Part shown: piece by piece, positions 24,711-33,923 of the stretch
Layout: each line of letters opens with the position of its first letter
How positions within the stretch are numbered: the stretch's first letter is position 1
NCBI GenBank assembly: GCA_946409635.1
Contig: CAMJXD010000002.1
Coordinates: 1 to 64,000, forward strand
Direction of reading: 5' to 3'
DNA: 64,000 nt
Source: an uncultured Prevotellaceae bacterium
GTDB taxonomy: Bacteria > Bacteroidota > Bacteroidia > Bacteroidales > Muribaculaceae
The notes under the pieces: model-generated
The model's input: only the letters and a program-made list of their open reading frames with translations
Databases searched by the model: none
What the model was told of the DNA's origin: nothing
Program-made: the position numbers and the translations under genes

Positions 24711-26299
24711 AATACACGGATATTATAACAATTCTTGATTTCAAAAACATGTTGCAGGGGCATCTCGTAACGGCGCGAGCCATCGTCGCCCGTGGCGACA
24801 CAGGTCATGCCCATGCGGTCATAGAAGTCGGCCGTCTGGGCATTCTTGGTTGTGGGGATATAGAGGGCCTGCACCCTGCGGTAGCCGTCGAGCCGCATCA
24901 GGTTGAGCACCGTCTTGAAAAAGGCCTCCTCGATGCCCTTGCCCAAGATGCGGCAACTGAGCAGCAGCGTATCGATAGCAACGGTCTCATCGTCGACTGG
25001 CCTCAGAAAGATGGTGCCCGTGATGCCGTTGTCACCAAAGCGGTCGCTCACGCTCATGCAATAGATGCGCCAGCCCCGGCCCACAAACTGAGTGACGTCG
25101 GCATCGGTATACCGGCGCGTGGTGAGGTTGAACTGGTTGGTCTTCTGAGTCATCTGGGCAATGCGCGGCACGTTGTGCTCGTCGGCCGGAATCACATCGA
25201 TGGCGATGTCCAGACTATAGAGATAGTCATCCAGGTCGGCAAAGCGAGCCTGCTCGGCACGGCGTTGCGCATTGGCCCGGTACTGCTCGGTCTTGTTGCG
25301 GTCCTCGGCAGTTACCGTGTAGACACGGAAGTACTTATCGACCAGCATCTTGAAGAACGGCATCAGCTGATATGGTTTATCAGGGAACTCAGGCACTTCG
25401 ACCTGTGGCAGTCGCTGGCGGATGAGTTCGCGCTCAGCGGGGTTGTCATCGATAAAGACCATGCTGTCGAGACCGATGTTGAGTTCGCGGGCCAGCTCAT
25501 CGATGTTGGTGGCCTTGTCCTGCCAGTTGATGCGCATGGCGGCAAAATGCTCCCGCTTGAGCACCACATGCGGGTTGTGTTCCCACACCTCGTCAACATC
25601 GCTCATGTTGTTCTTGCTGCAAATGGCCAGAATCACGCCATTGCGCGATAGCTGCAACAGGGCCCGCTGCCAATAGGAAAACGCCTTACCGGGATAATCG
25701 CCGCCAAGGTGGATACCGTCGACACCCTCTTCGCCCAGCACCCCGCCCCACAGCGTGTTATCGAGGTCCAGCACGAGGCATTTCTTGCGCTTGAGTTCCA
25801 ATTCCTCCTGGGCACGCTGCCACCACGCCTGGAAATCCTTGGCCAGCTTGGGATTGAGCAGCGTCTGCGACATGAGGTAGTATTTCCAGTTGACCAGCGT
25901 TGAGGCGTCATAACGTGCTGTAAAGTCGGCAAAATCCACCATCTTGACACAAGAATTCTCGCTTGCCAGCTGCGCAACATGGGCATTGAAGCCGTTGACA
26001 GCCCGTTCAACCGAAGTGTCGTCGCCAGTGAATCTTAACGGGAACAGGTTGACCAGCGAAAGGACGATAAACGGCTTAGCCTTGTCGACCGACTCGAGCA
26101 CGAGGTCGAGTTTATCGCCATAGGAGTCAATTTCTTGAGCCAGCTGAGCAGTGTCGGCATTGACAGGAACCTGGTAGAACCAGATGTAGCGGTCCACGTC
26201 ATCGGGCACCAGGCTGATATCGTCATAGCCCGAATAGGTCACGCCATCATAGCCCATAAAGGCCTCGACCGTCTGATTGCGGAAAACAAAAGTCTTCAT
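24707..26299 (-). CDS. HAD-IIIC/FkbH-type protein
   Basis: 530 residues from the ATG at 26299-26297 (MKTFVFRNQTVEAF). The central HAD domain has the Asp nucleophile in LDLDNTLWGGVLGE (Asp178 and Asp180) and FIDDNPAERELIRQ; after it comes a GNAT-like C-terminal part (QTADFYDRMGM). FkbH-type proteins load a glyceryl unit from 1,3-bisphosphoglycerate onto an ACP, as in tetronate, ansamitocin and tacrolimus pathways. An ACP follows with an ATGA overlap, fitting that reaction. Whether it really uses a glyceryl unit here is inference from family and neighbour. Confidence 0.87.
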   Translation of the reverse strand: MKTFVFRNQTVEAFMGYDGVTYSGYDDISLVPDDVDRYIWFYQVPVNADTAQLAQEIDSYGDKLDLVLESVDKAKPFIVLSLVNLFPLRFTGDDTSVERAVNGFNAHVAQLASENSCVKMVDFADFTARYDASTLVNWKYYLMSQTLLNPKLAKDFQAWWQRAQEELELKRKKCLVLDLDNTLWGGVLGEEGVDGIHLGGDYPGKAFSYWQRALLQLSRNGVILAICSKNNMSDVDEVWEHNPHVVLKREHFAAMRINWQDKATNIDELARELNIGLDSMVFIDDNPAERELIRQRLPQVEVPEFPDKPYQLMPFFKMLVDKYFRVYTVTAEDRNKTEQYRANAQRRAEQARFADLDDYLYSLDIAIDVIPADEHNVPRIAQMTQKTNQFNLTTRRYTDADVTQFVGRGWRIYCMSVSDRFGDNGITGTIFLRPVDDETVAIDTLLLSCRILGKGIEEAFFKTVLNLMRLDGYRRVQALYIPTTKNAQTADFYDRMGMTCVATGDDGSRRYEMPLQHVFEIKNCYNIRVL

Positions 26300-26309
26300 T
26301 TGTGTAGTT

Positions 26310-27323
26310 CTAATTCTTCTTGATCGCACGATAGAGCCAGCTGAGGCAACGCCACAATGCGGGACGCATCATGAGAAAGTGGATGAGCTTCCATTTCGAG
26401 CCATAGTAGTTGGCCTCGGGCCCCACACACGGGAAGGGAAACAGGCCGGCTTGCCTGATGCGCTGCAGCACCTCGTCGACACAGCCACAAGTGAGTGCCT
26501 TGGTCATGGCAAAGTAAAGATAGACATTCCTCACGCCGGCGACCGAGGGCGGAGCCTGGCGGCCCGCAGCCTGTTGCTCATAGTCACTTATCGTCGCATT
26601 GATCGACGCAGCTGCGTCGACCTGGCTAAGGATGCGGCGACGCAGGTGACCGGGGTCAGGATTGTGCATAGCACTGTCGCTGCGGTTGACGTAGCAATAG
26701 GCTAACGTGTCGTCGTGAGCAACACGCGGCGCATTGAGCAGGAAACGAGCGATGAGAGCTCCATCCTCGCACACGATGAGCGAGGAGTCGAATCGCCAGC
26801 CGTTATCGTTGATATAGTCACGGCGCAGCAAGAATCGCCACACATAGGGTGTCATGCAGTGTGTAGCCAGATAGTCGGCACCTGCCAGAACCGCCGTCGA
26901 CGCGTAATTGTCGTCACGGGCGACGGGCAGTGCATTGCCAGCCATGTCAACACTCTTGTAGTTGAACTGCAGGACATCAAGCCGCTCGTCGAGCGCACGC
27001 TGCAACAAGGGCGCCATCACCCCTGAGGGCAGATAGTCATCGCTGTCGACAAACTGCAGGTAAAGACCACGAGCATTGTCGATGGCCAGGTTGCGTGCGG
27101 CACTGACGCCGGCATTGGCCTGGGAGAGCAGCCTCACTTGAGGGTACTCACGAGCGAACGCCTCGACAAGAGCCCTGCCGCCGTCGGTGGAGCCGTCGTC
27201 GACAACGATTACCTCGTAATCGTCATCGCCAAGGCCCTGGTCGACAACAGATTGAAGACACCGCAGCACATAGGCCTCGGTGTTATAGAGCGGAATGACG
27301 TATGTCAGCAGGATGTTGTCCAT
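26310..27323 (-). CDS. Glycosyltransferase family 2
   Basis: 337 residues. A GT-A fold is shown by YVIPLYNTEAYVLRCLQSV, VVDDGSTDGG and the sugar-nucleotide metal motif FVDSDDYL, then YVWRFLLRRDYI and VCEDGALIARF in the acceptor half. Expected to add one sugar from a nucleotide donor to a lipid-linked oligosaccharide on the inner membrane face. Its ATG overlaps the VOC gene's stop (TGATG), so the two are co-translated. Confidence 0.87.
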   Translation of the reverse strand: MDNILLTYVIPLYNTEAYVLRCLQSVVDQGLGDDDYEVIVVDDGSTDGGRALVEAFAREYPQVRLLSQANAGVSAARNLAIDNARGLYLQFVDSDDYLPSGVMAPLLQRALDERLDVLQFNYKSVDMAGNALPVARDDNYASTAVLAGADYLATHCMTPYVWRFLLRRDYINDNGWRFDSSLIVCEDGALIARFLLNAPRVAHDDTLAYCYVNRSDSAMHNPDPGHLRRRILSQVDAAASINATISDYEQQAAGRQAPPSVAGVRNVYLYFAMTKALTCGCVDEVLQRIRQAGLFPFPCVGPEANYYGSKWKLIHFLMMRPALWRCLSWLYRAIKKN

Positions 27324-27730
27324 CAGCGCTCAGCTTCGACCAATTCAAGCAGTCCATTGTCCTTCTTGAACAGGAAAGCAACACGGCGGCCACCCATGGC
27401 ACAGGCGGGCACCGGGCCGCTCACCAGCAGAAAACGCTGCCCGCGCAACATGGCGACTGCAGCGTCGATGTCCTGCACCTCGTAGCACAGGTGGTAAGGT
27501 GTAACGCCAGCCGTGTCCAGCGTGCGAGCCACGGGGCTCACGTCGTCAAGCGGCTCGAGCAGTTCCAGCCGCGGTTGGCCAGGCCGTTCCAGAAAGCATA
27601 CCTTGACGTGCTGCATCGGGTCATCGGTAACAGGCGATGCCGTGTAGCCCATCGCCAGATAGAAGCCCACCGTCTTGTCGATACTGCGACAGGCTATGCC
27701 CACGTGGTGAAAACTGAGAGGAAGTTCCAT
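27323..27730 (-). CDS. VOC-fold protein (glyoxalase / methylmalonyl-CoA epimerase-like)
   Basis: 135 residues from the ATG at 27730-27728 (MELPLSFHHVGIACRS). Two beta-alpha-beta-beta-beta units are visible, the first with the metal His in HHVGIACRSIDKTVGFY, the second from PYHLCYEVQDIDAAV with the closing Glu in GLLELVEAE. The spacing is closest to methylmalonyl-CoA epimerase. In a locus with KAS III enzymes it may act on a 2-substituted malonyl- or acyl-thioester, but the substrate cannot be told from sequence. It starts 4 bases after the KAS III gene. Confidence 0.75.
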   Translation of the reverse strand: MELPLSFHHVGIACRSIDKTVGFYLAMGYTASPVTDDPMQHVKVCFLERPGQPRLELLEPLDDVSPVARTLDTAGVTPYHLCYEVQDIDAAVAMLRGQRFLLVSGPVPACAMGGRRVAFLFKKDNGLLELVEAER

Positions 27731-27734
27731 CGGT

Positions 27735-28784
27735 TCAATACTCGATGACAGGCGACACGGCACAATCACGCATGTTCATGACCGCCGAGCACCAGCTCAA
27801 TCCGGCGCCAAAGGCACTCATAATCACCGTATTGTCACCATTGAGGCGGCCACACAGCTCACTGGCGATGGTCAGAGGGACCGATGCGCTGCTCGTGTTG
27901 CCATACTTGTGTATACAATAGGGCACCCGCTCGGGGGCTATCTTGAGTTTCTTGACAAAGAAGTCCATCATAAAGCGGTTGGCCTGATGAAAGACCATGT
28001 AGTCCACCTGGTCGATGGTCATGCCCGTCTCCTTGAGCAGTTGTTTGATGCTCTTGGGCACCTTACTGATAGCAAAGTTGAAGACGTCCATGCCGTCCAT
28101 GAAGACCTCGAGGTCGCTGCGGATGTTGCCCTCCTCCTGCTCACGCTCGATGCACGACTCGGGCGTGATGGGATTACGCATGCCAGCGTGAATCTTCAGG
28201 GCCCGCTCGCCACTGCCGTCGGTATAGAGCAGGAAAGTGGACGGGCCAAAGTCGCCCTTCTCGACAAGAGTCGCCGTGCCGGCGTCGCCATAGAGCGGCC
28301 AGTCGACCTTGTCGCGACGGTTGACAATCTTGGAGAAAGTCTCGCCGTCGAGCAGCAAGACACGGTTCACGCCCTCCATTTGGGCATAGGCAAACGCCGT
28401 GGTCAAGGCAAAGAGATAACCCGAGCAACCCAGCGAGATGTCGAAGCACATCGTCTCGCGAGGCAGTCCGAGCCGTTGCTGCATGATGCACGATGTGGCA
28501 GGGATGCGGTAGTCGGCCGTCTGGCTCATGAACAGGAGCACGTCGATGCTTGCGGGGTCGATGTCGTTGTCGTCCATGAGCTGGCGCGCGGCCTTGTAAC
28601 AGAGGTCGCTGGCCGTGACATCGTCGTCGGCAATGCGCCGCTGCTCGATGCCGATGTTGTTGATGGTCTTTTCTATTTCTTCCTCGGGGATGAGATAGTC
28701 CAAGTCCTTGTTATAGACTATGTTGCGAGGCACACATGCGCTCATCGCCTTAATTCCCACCCCATGAAAAGTCAGTTTAGCCAT
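27735..28784 (-). CDS. 3-oxoacyl-ACP synthase III-like enzyme, copy A
   Basis: 349 residues, FabH-like length. The catalytic triad is complete: Cys120 in SLGCSGYLFAL, His266 in VFHQAN and Asn296 in KYGNTSSASVP. KAS III enzymes either condense an acyl-CoA with malonyl-ACP or, in some biosynthetic loci, transfer an acyl group to another carrier or to a hydroxyl/amino acceptor. It is not the housekeeping FabH, since it lies in a glycan locus next to ACP (28892) and VOC genes, and it is a paralogue of the copy at 32861. Confidence 0.88.
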   Translation of the reverse strand: MAKLTFHGVGIKAMSACVPRNIVYNKDLDYLIPEEEIEKTINNIGIEQRRIADDDVTASDLCYKAARQLMDDNDIDPASIDVLLFMSQTADYRIPATSCIMQQRLGLPRETMCFDISLGCSGYLFALTTAFAYAQMEGVNRVLLLDGETFSKIVNRRDKVDWPLYGDAGTATLVEKGDFGPSTFLLYTDGSGERALKIHAGMRNPITPESCIEREQEEGNIRSDLEVFMDGMDVFNFAISKVPKSIKQLLKETGMTIDQVDYMVFHQANRFMMDFFVKKLKIAPERVPYCIHKYGNTSSASVPLTIASELCGRLNGDNTVIMSAFGAGLSWCSAVMNMRDCAVSPVIEY

Positions 28785-28891
28785 ATTCTTTACTGGCAGG
28801 TCATTGTTCTTAGGTCAATTTACATATACAACAATAACATGCCACTAGCGACAGCAATGGCAAGTCATCATTGGCACACGCAATCAAGCTA

Positions 28892-29131
28892 TCATTCGAT
28901 CTCGACTCTTTCTTTTACGATATTATAGAGGTCCTCGACCGTGTTACTGTTGCGGATATCGTCTCCACGGAATTCGACGTCGTACTCCTCGTCGATCATG
29001 GCAATGACCGACAAGGCCACGAGTGACGACCATTCTTCAAGATTCTTAAATCTAGTGGTAGCCTGTATAGTGTCGGGGTCTGTTTCGTCAAACAGATCCG
29101 CAAAATTCTCTATGAATTCATCTAATCTCAT
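28892..29131 (-). CDS. Acyl carrier protein, SSL type
   Basis: 79 residues from the ATG at 29131-29129; a GTG one codon earlier is also open. The attachment Ser is in EEWSSLVALSVIAM, where the usual Asp before it is Ser. It is a close paralogue of the ACP at 35641 (both run from an F/IENFA start to E/DEYDV and IxNSxTxxDL). It precedes KAS III copy A by 107 bases, so those two may work as a pair. Confidence 0.85.
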   Translation of the reverse strand: MRLDEFIENFADLFDETDPDTIQATTRFKNLEEWSSLVALSVIAMIDEEYDVEFRGDDIRNSNTVEDLYNIVKERVEIE

Positions 29132-29289
29132 CACGTATATTTGATAACGTGAAAATGCTAAAGATATTTTCTACAAAGCGCAAAATTAAATAAAAAATCT
29201 AAAATTGGCTCTCTGTTGCATGTTATTTGTCGCTGAAGGACTATTTTTTAATGGCAAAATGCTGCAAATGGCCAAAAAGGGTAGGTTTC
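29132..29289 (-). promoter_or_regulatory. Gap with a possible internal promoter
   Basis: AT-rich 158-base gap. TAATTTTG occurs on the minus strand at 29188-29181, about 50 bases before the ACP; no good TTTG box is found 19-21 bases upstream, so this is a weak candidate. Confidence 0.35.
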
Positions 29290-29931
29290 TCACAGGTCGA
29301 ACCTCTTGGCCGGGACACCCAGATAGGTTGAATGGGACTTGGGTTGTGTCATGAGCACGCTGTTAGCCCCCAGTGTGATGCCATCGCCGATGGTCATGCC
29401 CTGCAGCACCACGCTGGCCACGCCCAGCAGGTTGTTGTTGCCGATGGTGACCCCGCCTGACAGATGTGCCGCCGGCATGAGACCGTTGAAATCCCCGATG
29501 ACATTGTCATGCCCCACCACCACGTGGTCGTTGAACAGGTTGAAGCTGCCGATGACCACGTCGCACGAGATCATGCAACCATACTGGATGATGTTACCCT
29601 GACCCATTGTAACCGTCTGAGGGTCGACAAGGAACAGAGAAGGGTCGATGAGGTTTGGGAAAGAGATGTGAGGATTAGTAATCTCGTTGCGCAGGCGACG
29701 CACCGCCTTGTTCTCGTTGATGGCGATGGCTACGGCAAGCGGCTGGTCGACCTTGAGCAGGTCGTCCATATTGCCCAACACCTGGCCATAGACCGAGACC
29801 TGAGTCCCGGCGGGCTTGGCGTCGTCATAGAATCCCACCAGCTGCCAGTCACCGCCAGCAGCATTGATGCGCCGCAACAGGCAAGCCACTTCCTTGCCAA
29901 ATCCGCCTGCACCGTATATTGCGATATTCAT
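29290..29931 (-). CDS. NeuD-type sugar O/N-acyltransferase
   Basis: 213 residues from the ATG at 29931-29929 (MNIAIYGAGGFGKE). N-terminal half: a PglD-type nucleotide-sugar-binding fold (GAGGFGKEVACLLRRI, WQLVGFYDD). C-terminal half: left-handed beta-helix hexapeptide repeats (MGQGNIIQYGCMIS, VIGSFNLFNDHVVVGHDN, GNNNLLGVASVVLQGMTIG) that bind acetyl-CoA or another acyl donor. NeuD/PglD enzymes acetylate the amino group of UDP-4-amino sugars or an OH. The DegT aminotransferase gene lies directly upstream (45 bases), the expected partner: amination, then N-acylation. A very close copy is fused to an ATP-grasp at 36815. Confidence 0.87.
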   Translation of the reverse strand: MNIAIYGAGGFGKEVACLLRRINAAGGDWQLVGFYDDAKPAGTQVSVYGQVLGNMDDLLKVDQPLAVAIAINENKAVRRLRNEITNPHISFPNLIDPSLFLVDPQTVTMGQGNIIQYGCMISCDVVIGSFNLFNDHVVVGHDNVIGDFNGLMPAAHLSGGVTIGNNNLLGVASVVLQGMTIGDGITLGANSVLMTQPKSHSTYLGVPAKRFDL

Positions 29932-29976
29932 ATTACTCCCGGTTTGATTCATGTGATAAACAAGAGGCCGCCTTGA

Positions 29977-31119
29977 CTAGTGCTTGCAGCAGGCGATGAT
30001 TTCGGTGGCCACTCGCTCGACATCGTCGTCGCTGACCCAGGGTCCGCTGGGCAGGCACAGTCCATGAGCGAACAAGTCCTCGCTGACACCGTTGACATAG
30101 GCGGGAGCATCCTTGAACACAGGCTGGGTGTGCATGGGTTTCCACAGCGGTCTCGACTCGATGTTGCAGGATTCGAGATGCTGGCGCACGGTCTCATAGT
30201 CGGTTCCCGTCTTGACAGGATCGATGAGGATGGTGTTGAGCCAGTAATTGCTGTCAGAGCGCTCGTCGGCGTTGGTGTGGACCGTGATGCCGTCAATGCC
30301 GGCCAGCAGTTCCACATATCGGTCACACAGATGCCTGTGATGGGCCAGATGCTCATCGAGGACAAACATCTGTCCGCGTCCGATACCGGCACAGATGTTG
30401 CTCATGCGGTAGTTGTAGCCTATCTCCTTGTGCAGGTAATAGGGCATGGGCTCACGGGACTGGGTTGCATAGAACATGACCTTCTTCTTGGTCTCGTCGT
30501 CGGGGCAGATGAGTGCTCCGCCACCGCTGGTGGTAATCATCTTGTTGCCATTGAAGCTCATGATGCCAAAGTCGCCGAACGTGCCACATAACTGGCCACG
30601 ATAGCGTGAGCCGAAAGCCTCGGCCGAGTCCTCTACGACAGGGATCTCGTAACGACGGGCCACCTCCATGATGTCGTCGATCTTGCCGGGCATACCATAG
30701 AGGTAGACCGGGATGATGGCCTTGGGCTTGCGGCCGGTCTTGGCGATGCGGTCCTTGATGGCATCCTCGAGCAGGTTGGGGTCGATGTTCCATGTATCGC
30801 GTTCGCTGTCGACAAACACCGGCACACCACCCTGATAGGTAATGGGGTTGGCACTGGCCGAGAAAGTCATCGACTGGCAGATGACCTCGTCGTCGCGCCC
30901 GACGCCCAACTTGACCAGGGCGAGATGAATCGCAGCTGTTCCCGAGCTCAGTACGACGACACGCTTGTCCTCGCCACAGAGCTTCTCGAGATCCTCTTCA
31001 AAGGCGTTGACATTAGGTCCCAGGGGAACGACCCAATTGGTGTCGAAAGCCTCCTGGATATATTTCATCTCATGGCCACTCATGTGGGCGAGACAAAGTA
31101 AAATCTTGTTGTTTGCCAT
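29977..31119 (-). CDS. DegT/DnrJ/EryC1/StrS family sugar aminotransferase
   Basis: 380 residues. A PLP enzyme that replaces a keto group of a nucleotide sugar with an amino group (glutamate as amino donor). The PLP Lys is Lys193 in SFNGNKMITTSGGG; VVEDSAEAFGSRYRG has the Asp that holds the pyridine nitrogen and SSGTAAIHLAL the phosphate loop. The substrate-binding ends NYRMSNICAGIGRGQ and ESRPLWKPMHTQPVF are present. Sequence is closest in feel to PglE-type UDP-4-amino-4,6-dideoxy sugar enzymes. The product would feed the NeuD-type gene downstream. Confidence 0.9.
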   Translation of the reverse strand: MANNKILLCLAHMSGHEMKYIQEAFDTNWVVPLGPNVNAFEEDLEKLCGEDKRVVVLSSGTAAIHLALVKLGVGRDDEVICQSMTFSASANPITYQGGVPVFVDSERDTWNIDPNLLEDAIKDRIAKTGRKPKAIIPVYLYGMPGKIDDIMEVARRYEIPVVEDSAEAFGSRYRGQLCGTFGDFGIMSFNGNKMITTSGGGALICPDDETKKKVMFYATQSREPMPYYLHKEIGYNYRMSNICAGIGRGQMFVLDEHLAHHRHLCDRYVELLAGIDGITVHTNADERSDSNYWLNTILIDPVKTGTDYETVRQHLESCNIESRPLWKPMHTQPVFKDAPAYVNGVSEDLFAHGLCLPSGPWVSDDDVERVATEIIACCKH

Positions 31120-31142
31120 AATTCTATGATAATTTTGTTGTT

Positions 31143-31724
31143 TTACAATTCGGTTGGGGCCGCATGTCCCGGATAGACCAAACGATGCTCGGCCAGCTGC
31201 AGGATGCGTGCTTCGCTCTGATGGGCCAAATCCTTGTCGGAGTGCGGGATATTGGTCACCGTCTTTACGCCTGGGATGTGGCTGTCGCCGGTAAAGACCG
31301 ACTCACCGATGATCCAAGTCACACACGAGGGGCTGTGGCCCGGGGTCTCAACGGCGCTGGCAGTGGTGTCGCCATACAAGGGCAGCATCTGGCCGTCGGC
31401 AACGATGTCCACATTCTCGGGGTACAACAGAGTGAAAGGGTCACCATAGTACCTGGAGAAATTGAGTTTGTCGCTCAACAGCGCTTCCCTGCCCGCAGCA
31501 TTGGTATAGACCCGTGCGTGGGGAAATATCGAGAGCAACTGGTTCAAGCCGTAGATGTGGTCAAAGTGGGCGTGGGTGAGCAGCACGCCGCACAGGCGGC
31601 CCTTGATGAGCGGGAGGATGCTGTCAACGTCGCCACAGTCGATGAGCCATGAACGCTCATCGTCGCCCACGACATAACTGCAGGAGTTAAACACCGAATT
31701 CACCACTCTTGTCACCTCACTCAT
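31143..31724 (-). CDS. Metallo-beta-lactamase fold hydrolase
   Basis: 193 residues from the ATG at 31724-31722 (MSEVTRVVNSVFNSCS...); the longer frame overlaps the neighbouring gene. It has the complete MBL metal motif THAHFDHIYG, a second His in ETPGHSPSC, the Asp in FTGDSHIPG and the final YPGHAAPT. Of glyoxalase II-like size. In this setting it could hydrolyse a thioester (e.g. acyl-ACP or acyl-glutathione-like), but it could be a general hydrolase. It follows the ATP-grasp gene by 19 bases and precedes the aminotransferase. Confidence 0.82.
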   Translation of the reverse strand: MSEVTRVVNSVFNSCSYVVGDDERSWLIDCGDVDSILPLIKGRLCGVLLTHAHFDHIYGLNQLLSIFPHARVYTNAAGREALLSDKLNFSRYYGDPFTLLYPENVDIVADGQMLPLYGDTTASAVETPGHSPSCVTWIIGESVFTGDSHIPGVKTVTNIPHSDKDLAHQSEARILQLAEHRLVYPGHAAPTEL

Positions 31725-31743
31725 CACCTGACCAGTTATCTTG

Positions 31744-32844
31744 TCACTGCATGTGCAGGTAGAAACGCTTGTCCTTATCAAAAGTCTTCACATAAGTCTG
31801 GACGCGGCTGCACTCAACGCGGCGGGCGCGCTCCATGACCTCGTCCAGGTTGTCGCCAAACATTGGTCCGGCCTGAATCTGCGGTCCCTCGATACTGGGT
31901 TGCAGGTTGAACTCGATGAACATGGGTTCGCCGTCGGGCGTAACCGTCATGTCCCAGCCCACCAGGTCGAAGTAGGGCAAGCGCCGATGCATGTCAAGCA
32001 GGGTTTTCACCACCTTGTCGAAGTGGGGAATCACCAAGTTGTCGACACCGGTTTCCTGGGCCAGCGAGAAGACCTGCATGCTCTTGAAACGATAGGCTCT
32101 GTCGTCGACCGATCCGTCGGCGGCGACGCGGCACATGGCGCCGCCCTGCGAGACGTTATCCTTGATGGCACCCTTGTTGCCGTAGCGGAAAAACGAGTAA
32201 GGATACAGGAACTCGTAAGTGCCGTCAAGCCTGCGGTAAGAGAACAGGCGCATTGAGTTGAGCGACGTAGGGTTGACGCGCTGGATATCGGGGTGCTGTT
32301 TGACCTTCTCCTGGACGATGAAGTTGTGGCTGTATTGCTTGAGCAGGGCGACCAGCTGGTCGGTACCCAAGTCCTGAATCTGGGCCACGCCGTCGCCGTT
32401 GCAGGTGTCGACAGTGGGCTTGATGATCATCTCGCCCGTGAACTGCTGAATCAGGCTCACGGCATCGGTCATCGAGATTTCTTCACCGTCGTGAGTGAAG
32501 ATGCCATTCATATTCTTGACCAAGCTGAGCGGCTGTTTTACACCCGGGAACAGCTCGGTGTAGATGTTCTTGTCAAGGTAGGCATTGATGAAGTCAAAGC
32601 GGTTCAAGGCTGGCAGGACAAAGAAATAATAGACGTCCATGGAGATGTAGCGGTCGCTGTGGATGCCGTTCAGCCGTGAATAGTAGTCGGCAAACATCAT
32701 CGACACCTTGAAATCGCGCTGCTGGAAATAGGGCGAGAGTTCCTTCTTGTGGGCCTTGTAGTCAAAGTCGTCGGGCATGACGTGGTCCTTGAAATACCAG
32801 TCACCCCAGTAGAACTCCTTGTTAGTATTAAGAAATTGAGCCAT
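31744..32844 (-). CDS. Sugar-transfer-associated ATP-grasp protein
   Basis: 366 residues. The ATP-grasp core runs from about residue 120: GEMIIKPTVDTCNGDGVAQI, NFIVQEKVKQHPDI, SMRLFSYRR and the metal-binding EFNLQPSIEG with PYFDLVGWDMTV. The family (sometimes called ATPgrasp_ST) is found in surface-glycan loci and activates a carboxylate as acyl phosphate for joining to an amine or hydroxyl. Here it stands between KAS III copy B and the MBL gene. It would explain ligation of an amino acid or other acid to the glycan, but the substrates are unknown. Confidence 0.8.
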   Translation of the reverse strand: MAQFLNTNKEFYWGDWYFKDHVMPDDFDYKAHKKELSPYFQQRDFKVSMMFADYYSRLNGIHSDRYISMDVYYFFVLPALNRFDFINAYLDKNIYTELFPGVKQPLSLVKNMNGIFTHDGEEISMTDAVSLIQQFTGEMIIKPTVDTCNGDGVAQIQDLGTDQLVALLKQYSHNFIVQEKVKQHPDIQRVNPTSLNSMRLFSYRRLDGTYEFLYPYSFFRYGNKGAIKDNVSQGGAMCRVAADGSVDDRAYRFKSMQVFSLAQETGVDNLVIPHFDKVVKTLLDMHRRLPYFDLVGWDMTVTPDGEPMFIEFNLQPSIEGPQIQAGPMFGDNLDEVMERARRVECSRVQTYVKTFDKDKRFYLHMQ

Positions 32845-32860
32845 AGGTCTTCATCCAATA

Positions 32861-33922
32861 TTAATAATCTATCACATCAAGCACTTGCACACCGCCTGCA
32901 TAGAACTCCATGCTGGCCCATGCCAATCCCACGCCAAAGCCGCATGCCAAGCAATGCTTGACGTCGCCCGAGAGTTGCTCGCGGCATCGTGTCACCATCG
33001 TCAGGGGAATGGAGGCGCTGGTGACGTTGCCATACTCCTCCAGGCAATAGGGGGTCTTGTCGGCAGGTATCTTCACCGCCTTGCGTATCTTCTCGTCGAT
33101 AAACTTGTTGGCCTGGTGGAGCAACAGCAAGTCGACGGTGTCCACATCGATGTCAAATGTCTCAATCAGCTCCTTGAGCGAACGAGGCGGTTGCTTGATG
33201 GCAAAGCCGAACACGTCCATGCCATTGACAATCATGTCGACGCCGCGACGATAGACGCCCGGTGACACTTCCTTCTCCTCAAGGGCCTCGGCTGTGACAG
33301 GCTGGCGGATGCCGCCATAGGGTGCCCACACGGCATCAAAGCCGCTACCGTCGACACCGTACATGAAGTGCATGGGTTGCTCCCAAGCGGGATCATACTC
33401 AAGAGCCGTTGCCGTGGCTGCGTCGCCAAAGAGTGGACGCACAGCCGTGTCGCGCGGGTTGCGGTTGCGGGTGTTGGTCTCGGCAGCTACCAGAATGGCG
33501 CGCTTGAGTGTGCCGTGTGACATGAGCGAGGACACGATGCTCATACCATAGACCCAACCCGAGCAGCCAAACGGCAGGTCAAACACGCAGCAGTCGTTGC
33601 GCAGCTTCAGGCGGTCCTGGAGGATGCAGGCCGTCTGTGGAGCGATGTAGTCGCGCGAGGTGCACACATAGGCCAGGATATCGACCTGTTCAGCCCCCCA
33701 CCCCATCTTGTCGAGCAGGGCCTCGACGGCCTTGACAGTGAGGTCTGACGCGGTGGTATTGTCATCCACCTTGTGGTGGCGCTCGATGCCGGTCGAGGCG
33801 ATGACCTTGAGGGCATCGTTCTCGTCTTTGTAGATGGGCAGTGAGCGGTTATCCTCGACTGTCGAGGGTACACAGGCGCTCATGCCTGAAATGCGCACAT
33901 GATTGATTGTTAGCTGTGACAT
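32861..33922 (-). CDS. 3-oxoacyl-ACP synthase III-like enzyme, copy B
   Basis: 353 residues. Catalytic triad Cys120 (LPFGCSGWVYG), His269 (LLHQANKF) and Asn299 (EYGNVTSASIP). It shares the N-terminal pattern I-x-G/A-MSACVPS/R and overall layout with copy A (27735) and is clearly a paralogue. Its ATG follows the acyl ligase stop by one base; ligase, two ACPs and this enzyme form one unit. A role in extending or transferring the acyl group loaded by the ligase is likely. Confidence 0.88.
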   Translation of the reverse strand: MSQLTINHVRISGMSACVPSTVEDNRSLPIYKDENDALKVIASTGIERHHKVDDNTTASDLTVKAVEALLDKMGWGAEQVDILAYVCTSRDYIAPQTACILQDRLKLRNDCCVFDLPFGCSGWVYGMSIVSSLMSHGTLKRAILVAAETNTRNRNPRDTAVRPLFGDAATATALEYDPAWEQPMHFMYGVDGSGFDAVWAPYGGIRQPVTAEALEEKEVSPGVYRRGVDMIVNGMDVFGFAIKQPPRSLKELIETFDIDVDTVDLLLLHQANKFIDEKIRKAVKIPADKTPYCLEEYGNVTSASIPLTMVTRCREQLSGDVKHCLACGFGVGLAWASMEFYAGGVQVLDVIDY

Positions 33923-33923
33923 A

